Assembly: GCF_032878875.1 (NCBI RefSeq)
Contig: NZ_CP118157.1
Location: 1-64,000 of the forward strand
Direction of reading: 5' to 3'
Length of the DNA stretch: 64,000 nt
Origin: Microbacterium sp. AB
GTDB lineage: Bacteria > Actinomycetota > Actinomycetes > Actinomycetales > Microbacteriaceae
The position numbers and the translations under genes were made by a program. The notes beneath the pieces were generated by a model. It was not told the DNA's origin, made no database searches, and saw nothing but the letters and a program-made list of their open reading frames with translations. Below, one piece after another: positions 25,433 through 33,490 of the stretch (positions are counted from its first letter, which is position 1; every line of letters starts with the position of its first letter).

Positions 25433-26763
25433 CCGTCGGACCCCGGCGTCTCGGTGACCGTGGGGGTCGGGGTCGACAGGTCGTCCGCCCCGTCCTCTTC
25501 GTCGTCGAGCGTCTCGTCGATCTCGCCGGGCTCGAGCTGGTAGCTGCGCAGCCGGTCGACGATCGCCTCGGCGTCGGCGAGCGATCGCGCGGTGATGGTC
25601 CGCTCGACCTGCGTGCGGTAGGCCTGGGGCAGGTCGGCGAGGAGGAGCTCGGTGTCCTCATGGGCCTCGGACAGCGAGATCGGGCCGATCGACTGCTGGA
25701 TGCCCTGGTAGATGACGACGGAGTCGTCGTCGGCGCCGACGTAGTACCGCGTCTGGGTCCAGCTGAAGAACAGCGCGAGGCCTCCGGCGACGGCCGCCAC
25801 GAGCAGCAGGAGGGCGCCGATCGCGCCGAGCCGGCGCCGGCGTCTCCGCCGCCGGTCCTCCGCGATGAGCTCCTGCAGGTACTCGGGCTCCGGCTCGAAG
25901 TGCGTGGGCTCGTTCGCGGCCGCGCGGTTCGGGTGGAACCAGCTCGTCGGCAGCACGGTGCGCGCGGCGGGGACGACCACGCCCTGCGGGTTCGAGGCGG
26001 AGCCGACGATCGTGGGCGTGCCCGTGAAGAGCGGATGCTGCCCGCCCACGTCGACGATGACGACGGTGACGTTGTCGGGGGCGCCGCCGTCGAGCGCGTT
26101 CTTGAGCAGGATGTCTGCGGTGCGCCCCGGCGCGTACCCCTGGCGCATGGCCTTGCCGATGTGCGCCTCGTCGACCACGCCGGAGAGGCCGTCCGAGCAC
26201 AGCAGCCAGCGGTCGCCGTCGTGCGTCGGCATGATGAACGTGTCGACCTCGGGGTTCGGGTCCATGTCGCCGAGCACGCGCATGAGGACCGAGCGGCGGG
26301 GATGGTATCGCGCCTCCTCCGGCGTGATGCGGCCGGAGTCGACGAGGCGCTGGACGAACGTGTGGTCGGTGGTGATCTGGGTGAGCTCGCCGTCGCGGTA
26401 GAGGTAGATGCGCGAGTCGCCGATGTGCGCGATCACCGCGTTGTCGTCGACCATGACGATCGAGCTCACCGTCGTGCCGAGCCCGGCGAGCTCCGGCCGC
26501 TTCGAGGCGATCTGGATGAGGTCGCCCGCCGTCGACGCGATCGTGAGCTTGAGGGCCGCCTCCGCCTCGACGGGGGAGCCGTAGATCTGGTCGAGCGGTT
26601 CGAGCTTCTGGACGGCGATCGCCGAGGCGACGTCCCCGCCCGCGTGCCCGCCCATCCCGTCCGCCACGACGAAGAGGTTCGACCCGGAGTACCCGGAGTC
26701 CTGGTTGTTCGACCGCACCTTCCCCGTGTGGGAGATGGCGGCGCTCGACCCGATGAAGACCAT
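25429..26763 (-). CDS. pstP: PP2C-type Ser/Thr protein phosphatase PstP
   Basis: 444 residues. The PP2C domain (about 1-240) carries the metal-binding motifs SNNQDSGY, VADGMGGHAGGDVAS, HIGDSRIYL, LCSDGLSGVV and DNVTVVIV. A linker, a six-arginine membrane-proximal stretch and one transmembrane helix (about 335-355) lead to an exterior part of about 90 residues. It reverses PknA/PknB phosphorylation and acts on FHA and cell-wall proteins. The operon position between fhaB and rodA is the conserved one. Confidence 0.95.
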   Translation of the reverse strand: MVFIGSSAAISHTGKVRSNNQDSGYSGSNLFVVADGMGGHAGGDVASAIAVQKLEPLDQIYGSPVEAEAALKLTIASTAGDLIQIASKRPELAGLGTTVSSIVMVDDNAVIAHIGDSRIYLYRDGELTQITTDHTFVQRLVDSGRITPEEARYHPRRSVLMRVLGDMDPNPEVDTFIMPTHDGDRWLLCSDGLSGVVDEAHIGKAMRQGYAPGRTADILLKNALDGGAPDNVTVVIVDVGGQHPLFTGTPTIVGSASNPQGVVVPAARTVLPTSWFHPNRAAANEPTHFEPEPEYLQELIAEDRRRRRRRRLGAIGALLLLVAAVAGGLALFFSWTQTRYYVGADDDSVVIYQGIQQSIGPISLSEAHEDTELLLADLPQAYRTQVERTITARSLADAEAIVDRLRSYQLEPGEIDETLDDEEDGADDLSTPTPTVTETPGSDG

Positions 26764-26773
26764 CGCGGCGCGG

Positions 26774-27286
26774 CTACTTCCGCAGCTCGAACGTCGTCGC
26801 GCCCACCTTGACGGGGACGCCGGCGTGCACCGCCACGGGTGCGTTCGGCGAGACGCGCTCGCCGTCGAGGAACGTGCCGTTGGTCGACTCGAGGTCCTGC
26901 AGCATCCACTGGTCGCCCCACAGGACGAGGCGCGCGTGGTGGCTCGACGTGTAGTCGTCGCGGATGACGAGCCCGGACTCGCTCGAGCGGCCGATCGTGA
27001 GGGCCTCGCGCCCGAGGGGGACCTCGAGCCCCGCCTTCGGGCCGGAGGTGATGACGATGCGGCTCACGGCGCCCGCGGTGGCCGGGCCCCCGGCGGGGCT
27101 CGGAGCGGCTGCGGGCGCCGCGCCGCCCGGCGGCGGGGTCGGCGCGGCGGAGGCGGGGAGCTTCCGCACACGCACGCCGAAGATGTCGGCGCGCAGCGAG
27201 AAGACCACGGAGAAGACGAAGAGCCACAGCACGAGCAGGAAGGCGTACTGGAGCAGGAGGAGCGTGAGGTCGCTGAAGGTGCTCAC
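26774..27286 (-). CDS. fhaB: FHA-domain protein FhaB (FipA)
   Basis: 170 residues. An N-terminal membrane segment (LLLLQYAFLLVLWLFVFSVV) and a proline/alanine linker precede a C-terminal FHA domain with IGRSSESG, SSHHARLV and LESTNGTFLDG, which binds phosphothreonine. In mycobacteria this protein links PknA/PstP signalling to FtsZ and septum assembly. The GTG at 27286 overlaps the fhaA stop (GTGA). The next gene, pstP, follows after 10 bp. Confidence 0.94.
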   Translation of the reverse strand: MSTFSDLTLLLLQYAFLLVLWLFVFSVVFSLRADIFGVRVRKLPASAAPTPPPGGAAPAAAPSPAGGPATAGAVSRIVITSGPKAGLEVPLGREALTIGRSSESGLVIRDDYTSSHHARLVLWGDQWMLQDLESTNGTFLDGERVSPNAPVAVHAGVPVKVGATTFELRK

Positions 27287-28017
27287 CGGCCGCCTCCGCG
27301 GAAGTCGTACAGCTCGGTCGCGGCGTCGTCGCGGGGCACGCGCTGCGCGGGCGCCGCGAGGGGGACGAGGCGGAAGACGATGTCCGTGCGCCCGATCGTG
27401 ATGACCTGGCCGTTCGCGAGGGCCGACTGCGCCACCTGCCGGCCGTCGAGCTTCGACCCGTTCGTCGAGCCGAGATCGCGCACCATGGCGCTCCGGCCGT
27501 CCCACAGCACCTCGACGTGCTTCCGGCTGGTTCCAGGGTCGGGGATGGTGATGTCCGCGTCGCTTCCCCGCCCGATGACGGTGCGGGCCTGCGCGAGCGG
27601 GTGCCGACGGCCCGAGATCTCCACGACGGCCCGCCACTCGACCCGGCCCTCCGCGGTCACCGAGTCGACGCCGAGGGTGCCCGCGGCGACCTGATCGTCG
27701 GTGCGCAGGCTGATCGAGACGGGCCCGGGGAAGCTGTACCCCTGTTTGGCGGCGTGCGCGCGGACGACCTCGTCGAGCTCGTTCGTCAACGCGGAGCCGA
27801 GCGCGGACATCCGCTCGGCGTCCGCCGGGTTGAGCCGCACGGTGAAGCTGTTGGGGGCGAGCACGCGGTCGCGCGTGACGATGGCGGCCTTCTTGTCGAG
27901 CTCGCTGCGCAGGGCGGAGGCGATCTCGACGGGCTGCAGCCCGCTGCGGAAGGTCTTCGCGAACGCGCTGTTCACGGCGCGCTCGAGTCCCTTCTCGAAG
28001 CTGTCAAGTAGTCCCAC
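27283..28017 (-). CDS. fhaA: FHA-domain protein FhaA with DUF3662
   Basis: 244 residues: an N-terminal DUF3662 domain (GLLDSFEKGLERAVNSAFAK, LQPVEIASALRSELDKKA) and a C-terminal FHA domain (TVIGRGSDADITIPD, SRKHVEVLW, DLGSTNGSKLDG). It is a PknB substrate/partner that modulates peptidoglycan precursor flow (MviN interaction in mycobacteria). The GTG at 28017 is preferred over the in-frame ATG four codons upstream because homologues start MG(I/L)LDSFEKG and GAGGAG precedes it. It is the first gene of the division operon; TACGAT at 28051-28056 may be its -10. Confidence 0.93.
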   Translation of the reverse strand: MGLLDSFEKGLERAVNSAFAKTFRSGLQPVEIASALRSELDKKAAIVTRDRVLAPNSFTVRLNPADAERMSALGSALTNELDEVVRAHAAKQGYSFPGPVSISLRTDDQVAAGTLGVDSVTAEGRVEWRAVVEISGRRHPLAQARTVIGRGSDADITIPDPGTSRKHVEVLWDGRSAMVRDLGSTNGSKLDGRQVAQSALANGQVITIGRTDIVFRLVPLAAPAQRVPRDDAATELYDFRGGGR

Positions 28018-28050
28018 GGGGCTCCTCATGCAGGCCGACTGGTCAGGGTC

Positions 28051-28056
28051 ATCGTA
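28051..28056 (-). promoter_or_regulatory. -10 element (TACGAT) for the fhaA division operon
   Basis: On the minus strand TACGAT lies about 33 bp before the fhaA GTG, giving a short leader that contains GAGGAG. The 211-bp region 28018-28228 between fhaA and the tRNA also holds TTCCCA-N5-TGGGAA (28080-28096) and TACTCT (28191-28196), the latter a possible -10 for the tRNA. Confidence 0.35.
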
Positions 28057-28228
28057 GCCAGATCCCCTGGACGCGCGGCTTCCCATGACCTGGGAACGCG
28101 TCTTCCGGCGGATCGGGATCACTCTGCGGATGGACGGGACGGACCCGCGGCGGCGGCTCCTTCGCATTCGTGAGCGGGGACTCTGCATGCTACTCTCGGT
28201 GAGTTGGGCCCGGTGTCATCCGGGCTCT

Positions 28229-28312
28229 GCGCGAGTGGCGGAATAGGTAGACGCGCTGGCTTCAGGTGCCAGTGCCCGAAAGGGCGTGGGGGTTCAAGTC
28301 CCCCCTCGCGCA
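28229..28312 (+). tRNA. tRNA-Leu (anticodon CAG)
   Basis: 84 bases form a class II cloverleaf: acceptor GCGCGAG / CTCGCGC with discriminator A, D arm with TGGCGGAATAGGTAGACGC, anticodon stem CTGGC / GCCAG around loop TTCAGGT (anticodon CAG), a long variable arm (TGCCCGAAAGGGCG) and T arm GGGGGTTCAAGTCCCCC. It reads CUG, the main leucine codon in this GC-rich genome. The CCA end is not encoded. Confidence 0.95.
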
Positions 28313-28322
28313 CAGCGCGACG

Positions 28323-28365
28323 ACGGCCCCCGACCCGGAGTTCTCGACTCCGGGTCGGGGGCCGT
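28323..28365 (+). terminator. Hairpin terminator after tRNA-Leu
   Basis: A perfect 19-bp inverted repeat starting ACGGCCCCCGACCCGG with loop TCTCG begins 10 bp after the tRNA and is followed by TCTCC. It separates the tRNA from the small membrane protein gene. Confidence 0.8.
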
Positions 28366-28410
28366 TCTCCGTCGGAGTGCGAGGAGAGGCGCCGCGTGGC
28401 ACGGAGCGTT

Positions 28411-28458
28411 TACGATCGACGCATGCGCACCGCTCCCGACCGCACGGCCACCGCATGA
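28411..28458 (+). promoter_or_regulatory. Leaderless promoter and 11-codon upstream ORF
   Basis: TACGAT (28411-28416) lies six bases before ATG 28423, which opens an 11-codon frame (MRTAPDRTATA) whose stop TGA (28456-28458) overlaps the ATG at 28455 of the next gene. A leaderless mini-ORF that hands ribosomes to the main gene by start-stop overlap would explain why that gene has no ribosome binding site. Confidence 0.35.
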
Positions 28459-28784
28459 CCGCCAAGGAGCGGCCGCCGCAGCGCAACGCCTTCGCGCCGG
28501 GTCTCGTCGGCGCGGCCGCCCTCTTCTTCGGGCCGACGCTGCTCGACTCGGAGGGGTTCACCGTGATCCGTTTCGTCGTGGCGATCTTCGCGGCCATCGT
28601 CGCGTGGTTCGCCCTGCAGGCGAAGCAGTGGTGGTGGGCGGTCGTGTTCGCAGCGGTCCTCGTCGTCTGGAACCCGATGTACCCGTTCGACCTCCCGAAC
28701 GAGGCGTGGGTCCCGCTCCACCTCGCCGCCGCGGTCGCGTTCCTCGTCGCCGGGGCGCTCATCACCGTCGATCGCGCGGACTGA
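28455..28784 (+). CDS. Small membrane protein (DUF6804-like)
   Basis: 109 residues with four hydrophobic segments: FAPGLVGAAALFFGP, FVVAIFAAIVAWFALQ, WWAVVFAAVLVVW and LHLAAAVAFLVAGALI. The central WNPMYPFDL and the short loops look like the DUF6804 family of unknown function. The ATG at 28455 has no ribosome binding site and overlaps the stop of an 11-codon upstream frame. It converges with the M4 protease, with 6 bp between the stops. No function is assigned. Confidence 0.7.
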   Translation: MTAKERPPQRNAFAPGLVGAAALFFGPTLLDSEGFTVIRFVVAIFAAIVAWFALQAKQWWWAVVFAAVLVVWNPMYPFDLPNEAWVPLHLAAAVAFLVAGALITVDRAD

Positions 28785-28790
28785 CGGGAC

Positions 28791-30140
28791 TCAGGGGCGG
28801 CGTCTCCCTCCCCGGTCGAGGATGCTGCGCAGGAGCGCCAGCACGTCGTCGGGGAGCGCGCGCTCCCCGAGCGTGACGTCGATGCGCTGCGAGATCTCGA
28901 CGCGCCAGGTGTAGGCGTCGGGGACGGGCGGATCCTCCTCCAGACCGTGGAGAGCACCCGAGCCGACGAGGGACTCGAGCTGCTCGCGCTCCGGGCCGGG
29001 GAGGGACGACTCCGGCACCTCGGCGACGTGGACACGGCCGAGCAGGCCGCCCGAGCGCTCGACGCGGACCGTCTCGTCGTCGACCGGCGCGGCGGGCGCC
29101 GCGGCGGTCGACGCCCCGACGCCCACCCGCGCCCAGGCGTCCGCGACCGCCGTCCGCTCCGCGGAGTCGTCGCCGAACCGGGCGCCGGCGGCGGCGATCG
29201 TCGCCGCCGCGAACGCGGCGAAGTCGGCGTCCGCGGCGACGGCGCGCGTCTCGAGCACGTCGAACCAGATGCGGCCCGCACCCTCCCACGCGCTGCCGCC
29301 GATGGCCGTCGCCGCGAGGAAGAAGGCGTGGTTGGGGATGCCGGAGTTGATGTGGACGCCCCCGTTGTCGCTCGTCGTCTCGACGTAGCCGGCCATCGTC
29401 GCCGGCTGCGGGTCCTTGCCGAGCGCGTCGTCGTCGTATGCCGTGCCCGGGGCGCTCATCGAGCGCAGCGCCGAGCCGTTCACCCCCTCGGCGAAGATCC
29501 CCGCGCCGATGAGCCAGTCGGCCTGATCGGCCGTCTGCCCGAGCTCGCGCTGCTTCACGAGCGCGCCGACGACGTCGGCGACCGATTCGTTGAGCGCCCC
29601 GGACTGCCCCTGATAGACGAGATCGACGGTGGACTGGATGAGACCGTGGGCGAGCTCGTGCCCGACGACGTCGACGGCCCCCGTGAACGAGCGGAAGACG
29701 ACGCCGTCCCCGTCGCCGAAGACCATGCGCTCGCCGTCCCAGAACGCGTTGTCGTAGCGCTCGCCGTAGTGCACGGTCGCGAGGAGGGGACGACCCGCCC
29801 CGTCGAGCGAATCGCGTCCGTACTCGTCGTTCAGCAGCTCCCACGTGCTGCCGAGCGCGTCGTACGCCTCGTCGACCGACGTGTCACCGGTCGGTCCGTC
29901 GCCTTCGCGGCGCACGGTCCTCCCCGGCAGCGTCGTCGTGCGTTCGGCGTCGGAGATCGTGCGCTGCGGCCCGGCCGCCGCGCTCGCCGCCCGGGCGCGC
30001 GGTGCGGGAGGCGCCGCGAGGGCGCGCCGGGAGCGCAGGTCGTCGTCGACCGTGAGCGTGCGCGAGGCGCACTGCGACACGGTGGCGCTCTCGTGTGCGG
30101 TCAGCCGTTCGAGGAGGAAGGGGGGGACGATTCCGCGCAT
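28791..30140 (-). CDS. Protealysin-like M4 metalloprotease fused to an emfourin-type inhibitor domain
   Basis: 449 residues without a signal peptide. The short propeptide starts with VPPFLLERL, the PPxxL motif of protealysin-like proteases. The catalytic domain has HELAH (His161, Glu162, His165), GALNESVADVVGA with the third zinc ligand glutamate, and GGVHINSGIPNHAFF with the catalytic histidine region. From about residue 345 the chain continues with VRVERSGGLLGRV, EREQLESLVGS and DAYTWRVEI, resembling emfourin, the cognate M4 inhibitor that is a separate gene in Serratia. The ATG at 30140 lies six bases after TAGGGT, so the mRNA is probably leaderless. Confidence 0.88.
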   Translation of the reverse strand: MRGIVPPFLLERLTAHESATVSQCASRTLTVDDDLRSRRALAAPPAPRARAASAAAGPQRTISDAERTTTLPGRTVRREGDGPTGDTSVDEAYDALGSTWELLNDEYGRDSLDGAGRPLLATVHYGERYDNAFWDGERMVFGDGDGVVFRSFTGAVDVVGHELAHGLIQSTVDLVYQGQSGALNESVADVVGALVKQRELGQTADQADWLIGAGIFAEGVNGSALRSMSAPGTAYDDDALGKDPQPATMAGYVETTSDNGGVHINSGIPNHAFFLAATAIGGSAWEGAGRIWFDVLETRAVAADADFAAFAAATIAAAGARFGDDSAERTAVADAWARVGVGASTAAAPAAPVDDETVRVERSGGLLGRVHVAEVPESSLPGPEREQLESLVGSGALHGLEEDPPVPDAYTWRVEISQRIDVTLGERALPDDVLALLRSILDRGGRRRP

Positions 30141-30146
30141 GCGGCG

Positions 30147-30152
30147 ACCCTA
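30147..30152 (-). promoter_or_regulatory. -10 element (TAGGGT) of a leaderless promoter for the M4 protease
   Basis: On the minus strand TAGGGT-CGCCGC-ATG gives the six-base spacing seen at other starts in this window. The gap to the IclR gene stop at 30180 is only 39 bp, but this promoter would let the protease be expressed on its own. Confidence 0.45.
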
Positions 30153-30179
30153 CGGGATGAGTCGGACATCGGGGAGGGG

Positions 30180-30977
30180 TCAGCGTCGACGCGGGCTCTC
30201 GACGCCGCGCCTGATCCGCTGCAGCCGCGTCGACGCGTCGGCCGCCGACGTCACGACGAGCCGCGAGAGCTCCTGCTCGGCGTGGCCGTCGGCACGGTCG
30301 GCGAGGATCGCGATCGACAGCGATCCCGCGGGCGTCCCGTCGACGTCGAAGATGGGGGCGGCGATGCTGCTCGAGAACGGCACGCGCTCGCCCGCCGTCT
30401 TGGCCCATCCCCGCTCCCGGATCGCCGTCAGCCGCTCGCGGATCTCGATCGGGTCGGTCACGGTCGCCTCCGTGAACGCGGTGAGCTCGCCGCCGAGCAC
30501 GTAGTCGACGTCGTCGTCGTCCATGAACGCGAGGATGCTGAGCCCGCTCGCACCGGACCACAGCGGGACCTGGTCGCCGATGCGGATCGTGATCCGGATG
30601 GGCCTGAAGCTCTCGATCTGCCCGACGTAGTGGCGACCGTGTCCGACCCGCTCGGTCACGGTCGTCGTCTCCCCGGTCACCTCGGCGAGGTGCGAGATGA
30701 CGGGCATCGCGGCCGACCGCAGGGCGTCGCCGCGGGCGGCCTCCTGGCCGAGGGCGAGAGCGGCCGGGCCCAGCGCGTACTTGCGCGATCCGGCGTCGGC
30801 GCGGAGGAGTCCCTCGCGGACGAGCGTCTGCAGGATGCGATGGACGACGGCCTTGCTGAGGTCGCACGCGCGGGCGACCTCGGACACGCCCAGGGGCTGG
30901 CCGGCGCGGCCGAACGCCATGAGGATCCGGGCGACGCGCTCGGTCGTGGACGCCGGGGCGCCGGGCTCTGGGGTCAT
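30180..30977 (-). CDS. IclR-family transcriptional regulator
   Basis: 265 residues. The N-terminal winged helix-turn-helix (STTERVARILMAFG, VSEVARACDLSKAVVHRILQTL) is followed by the IclR effector-binding domain (VTERVGHGRHYVGQIES, SSSIAAPIFDVDGTPAGSLSI). It is divergent from the ABC transporter operon starting at 31198 and probably controls it through the half-palindromic sites between the genes. Family members usually bind a pathway metabolite; here a cyclic imide, half-amide or carboxylate is a reasonable guess. Start at 30977 follows AAGGAGGACC. Confidence 0.9.
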   Translation of the reverse strand: MTPEPGAPASTTERVARILMAFGRAGQPLGVSEVARACDLSKAVVHRILQTLVREGLLRADAGSRKYALGPAALALGQEAARGDALRSAAMPVISHLAEVTGETTTVTERVGHGRHYVGQIESFRPIRITIRIGDQVPLWSGASGLSILAFMDDDDVDYVLGGELTAFTEATVTDPIEIRERLTAIRERGWAKTAGERVPFSSSIAAPIFDVDGTPAGSLSIAILADRADGHAEQELSRLVVTSAADASTRLQRIRRGVESPRRR

Positions 30978-31013
30978 GGTCCTCCTTCTCGTGCGTCCAC
31001 CCTATCCGCTTGA

Positions 31014-31159
31014 CGTTTCATTGAACGGAACGAGTTAGGCGTGTTTCGGACGGTCGGAAACACGTCGTTTACATCGGGGCAATTTTTCGGCGGAATTTCC
31101 GGCGTAACGTCGCTGACGCCCCACCACAGACATCCGTCACTGTTCCGCACATCGAAACA
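31014..31159. promoter_or_regulatory. Putative IclR operators between the regulator and the transporter operon
   Basis: The 220-bp divergent region contains a perfect inverted repeat CGTGTTTC-N9-GAAACACG (31040-31064) and two looser copies of the same theme: CGTTTC-N7-GGAACG (31014-31032) and TGTTCCG-N5-CGAAACA (31141-31159). The shared TTTC/GAAA half-sites suggest one regulator. IclR is the obvious candidate. Confidence 0.5.
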
Positions 31160-31197
31160 TCTTGACCGGAGTGGAACGTCAGCTTGAGGAGATCGCG

Positions 31198-32454
31198 TTG
31201 AAGACAGCATTCAGGACGCTCGGCGTCGCCGCCGGGCTCGCGGCGGGAGCCCTCGCCCTGAGCTCGTGCGCCGGCTCGGCCGTCGGACAGGCGCAGGACG
31301 ATGCCGACGGCGGCGCGGAGGAGGTCGACGAGGTCGTCATCGGCTCGCTGCACCCGCTGAGCGGGGCGAACGCCGTCGACGGGCAGCAGATGTCGGATGC
31401 CGCGCAGATGGCCGTCGACGCGATCAACGAGGCAGGAGGCATCGAGTCCCTCGGCGGGGCGCAGCTCGTGCTCGAGGTGGCCGACACGCGCGGCGAGGCG
31501 GAGACGGGACAGAGCGAGGCGACCCGCCTCATCCAGGAGGGCGCCGCCGCGCTCGTCGGCTCCTTCCAGAGCGCGACGAGCGCGAACATCGCCTCGGTGG
31601 CCGAGCGCAACGGCGTGCCGTTCGTCATGGACGTCTCCGCGCTCGACTCGATCCTCGAGCAGGGGTACGCGTACTCCTTCCGCATCCAGCCCTCCGGCAG
31701 CATGATGGGCGCCCAGAGCGCCGCCTACCTCTCCGAGATGGGCGAGGCCGGCGGCAGCCCCGTCGAGAAGGTCGGATACCTCTACGAGCAGGGCAACTTC
31801 GGCGCCTCCGCATACGAGGCCTTCGCCGCCCGGGCCGCGGAGCTCGGCATCGAGGTCGACCCGGCGATCAGCTACGACCCGGCCTCGAGCGACCTCTCGA
31901 CGCAGGTGCAGCAGGTGGCGGCGGCCGGAGCCGACGTGCTCGCGGTCTCCGGCTACTACAACGACAGCCTCGCGATCGCGCGCGCCGTGTCGTCCATCGC
32001 ACCCGACATCGACGCGGTCTTCGGCGTCGCGAACGGCGGCTACGACCAGGCGCAGTTCGTGACCGACGCCCCCGCGGGCGGGGAGGGCTACCTGAACGCG
32101 AACTACCACTGGGACGTCACGAATCCCGAGGCGCAGGACCTCGCCTCGGGGTTCGAGGAGGAGTTCGGCGAGCCGATCCGCACGAGCGCGGTGCTCACCT
32201 ACGACGCCGTCATGCTCATCGCGCAGGCGATCGAGGAGGCCGGCAGCGCCGACCCCGCCGACATCCGCGACGCGATCGCCGAGTCGGGCTATGAGCCCCT
32301 CGTCGTGAACGACGGACCCGTGTCGTTCGACGAGACCGGTCAGAACGCCAACGCCTCCGTCGTCGTGATGCAGGTGCAGGACGGCTCGGTGCTCCAGGTG
32401 TTCCCCGACGACCTCGCGGAGGCCGGCGTCGTCTACCCCGCACCCGTCGGCTGA
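31198..32454 (+). CDS. Branched-chain-amino-acid-type ABC transporter substrate-binding lipoprotein
   Basis: 418 residues starting at TTG 31198, placed well after GAGGAG. A lipoprotein signal (LALSSCAGS, Cys about 23) anchors it outside the membrane. The mature part is a type I periplasmic-binding fold of the LivJ/Leu-Ile-Val family: IGSLHPLSGANAVDGQQMSD, DTRGEAETGQSEATRLIQEG, and FTYDAVMLIAQAIEEAG-like C-terminal region. Although the family is named for leucine/isoleucine/valine, many members bind amides, urea or aromatic acids. The enzymes in the same operon suggest the ligand is the catabolic substrate. Confidence 0.92.
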   Translation: MKTAFRTLGVAAGLAAGALALSSCAGSAVGQAQDDADGGAEEVDEVVIGSLHPLSGANAVDGQQMSDAAQMAVDAINEAGGIESLGGAQLVLEVADTRGEAETGQSEATRLIQEGAAALVGSFQSATSANIASVAERNGVPFVMDVSALDSILEQGYAYSFRIQPSGSMMGAQSAAYLSEMGEAGGSPVEKVGYLYEQGNFGASAYEAFAARAAELGIEVDPAISYDPASSDLSTQVQQVAAAGADVLAVSGYYNDSLAIARAVSSIAPDIDAVFGVANGGYDQAQFVTDAPAGGEGYLNANYHWDVTNPEAQDLASGFEEEFGEPIRTSAVLTYDAVMLIAQAIEEAGSADPADIRDAIAESGYEPLVVNDGPVSFDETGQNANASVVVMQVQDGSVLQVFPDDLAEAGVVYPAPVG

Positions 32455-32473
32455 CCCGGTCAGGAGCCAGCCC

Positions 32474-33490
32474 ATGTCGACTCAGACCGTCGCCCCGGCC
32501 GCGACCGCATCGGTCGTCGGTCCTCCCGAGCGCGCCCGCGCGTCCGGGGGACCGTCGCCGCGCACGCTCCTCGTCACGCTCCTCGTCCTCGTCGTCGCCT
32601 CCGTCGTCGCGGGGCTCGTGTCCGGCAGCACCACCGTGCTGACGCAGGCCCTCGTCACGGGGCTGCTGACGGGCGGCGTCTACAGCCTGGTCGCCATGGG
32701 GCTCACCCTCGTCTACGGGGTGCTGCACATCATCAACTTCGCCAACGGCGCGATGGTGGCGCTCGCGATGTACATCACCTTCGCCGTCGTCGACGCGACG
32801 GGGATGCACCCCTACGCGACCCTGCTCATCACGGTGCCGGCGATGTTCCTCCTGGGAGCGGCGATGCAGACGACGCTGCTCAACCCGATCATGAAGGCGC
32901 CCATCCAGACCCAGCTCCTCGTGACGATCGGGCTCGCGCTGGCGATCGAGAACGGGCTGCTGCTCGTCTTCGGGCCCAATCCGCGGTCGGTGCGGCTGCC
33001 GGGCGGCGCGGGGGTCTCGATCCTCGGCGCGACGGTCGACACGAGCCGGATCTTCGCCTTCGCCGGCGCGCTCGTCCTCGTGGCCGTCCTCTGGATCGTG
33101 CTGCAGAGGACCCCCGTCGGCACCGCCATCCGCTCGGTCGCGGCGAACCCGGAAGGGGCCCGCCTCGTGGGCATCGACATCCGGTCGATCTACGTGCTCA
33201 CCTTCGCGCTCGGCGCGGCGGCCGCCGGCGCCGCCGGCACGCTCGTCGCCCCGTTCACCACGATCGAGCCCACCGCGGGCTCGGTCTTCAACCTGACCGC
33301 GTTCGTGGTCGTCGTGCTCGGCGGGATGGGCAACGTGCCCGGCGCCCTCGTGGGCGGCCTCATCGTCGGGCTGACCGAGCAGCTCGGCGGACTGATCCTC
33401 CCGGGCCAGTCGCCCCTGCTCGCCGTGTTCGCGGTCTTCCTCGTCGTGCTCTTCGCCAAGCCGCGCGGCATCTTCGGGAGGGCGTCATGA
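32474..33490 (+). CDS. ABC transporter permease, LivH type
   Basis: 338 residues with eight or so transmembrane helices. Family motifs: GGVYSLVAMGLTLVYGVLHI near the first core helix, the cytoplasmic coupling loop RTPVGTAIRSVAANPEGARLVGID, and GGMGNVPGALVGGL near the C-terminus. It forms the membrane channel with the LivM-type permease encoded next, whose ATG overlaps this stop by four bases. Confidence 0.93.
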   Translation: MSTQTVAPAATASVVGPPERARASGGPSPRTLLVTLLVLVVASVVAGLVSGSTTVLTQALVTGLLTGGVYSLVAMGLTLVYGVLHIINFANGAMVALAMYITFAVVDATGMHPYATLLITVPAMFLLGAAMQTTLLNPIMKAPIQTQLLVTIGLALAIENGLLLVFGPNPRSVRLPGGAGVSILGATVDTSRIFAFAGALVLVAVLWIVLQRTPVGTAIRSVAANPEGARLVGIDIRSIYVLTFALGAAAAGAAGTLVAPFTTIEPTAGSVFNLTAFVVVVLGGMGNVPGALVGGLIVGLTEQLGGLILPGQSPLLAVFAVFLVVLFAKPRGIFGRAS

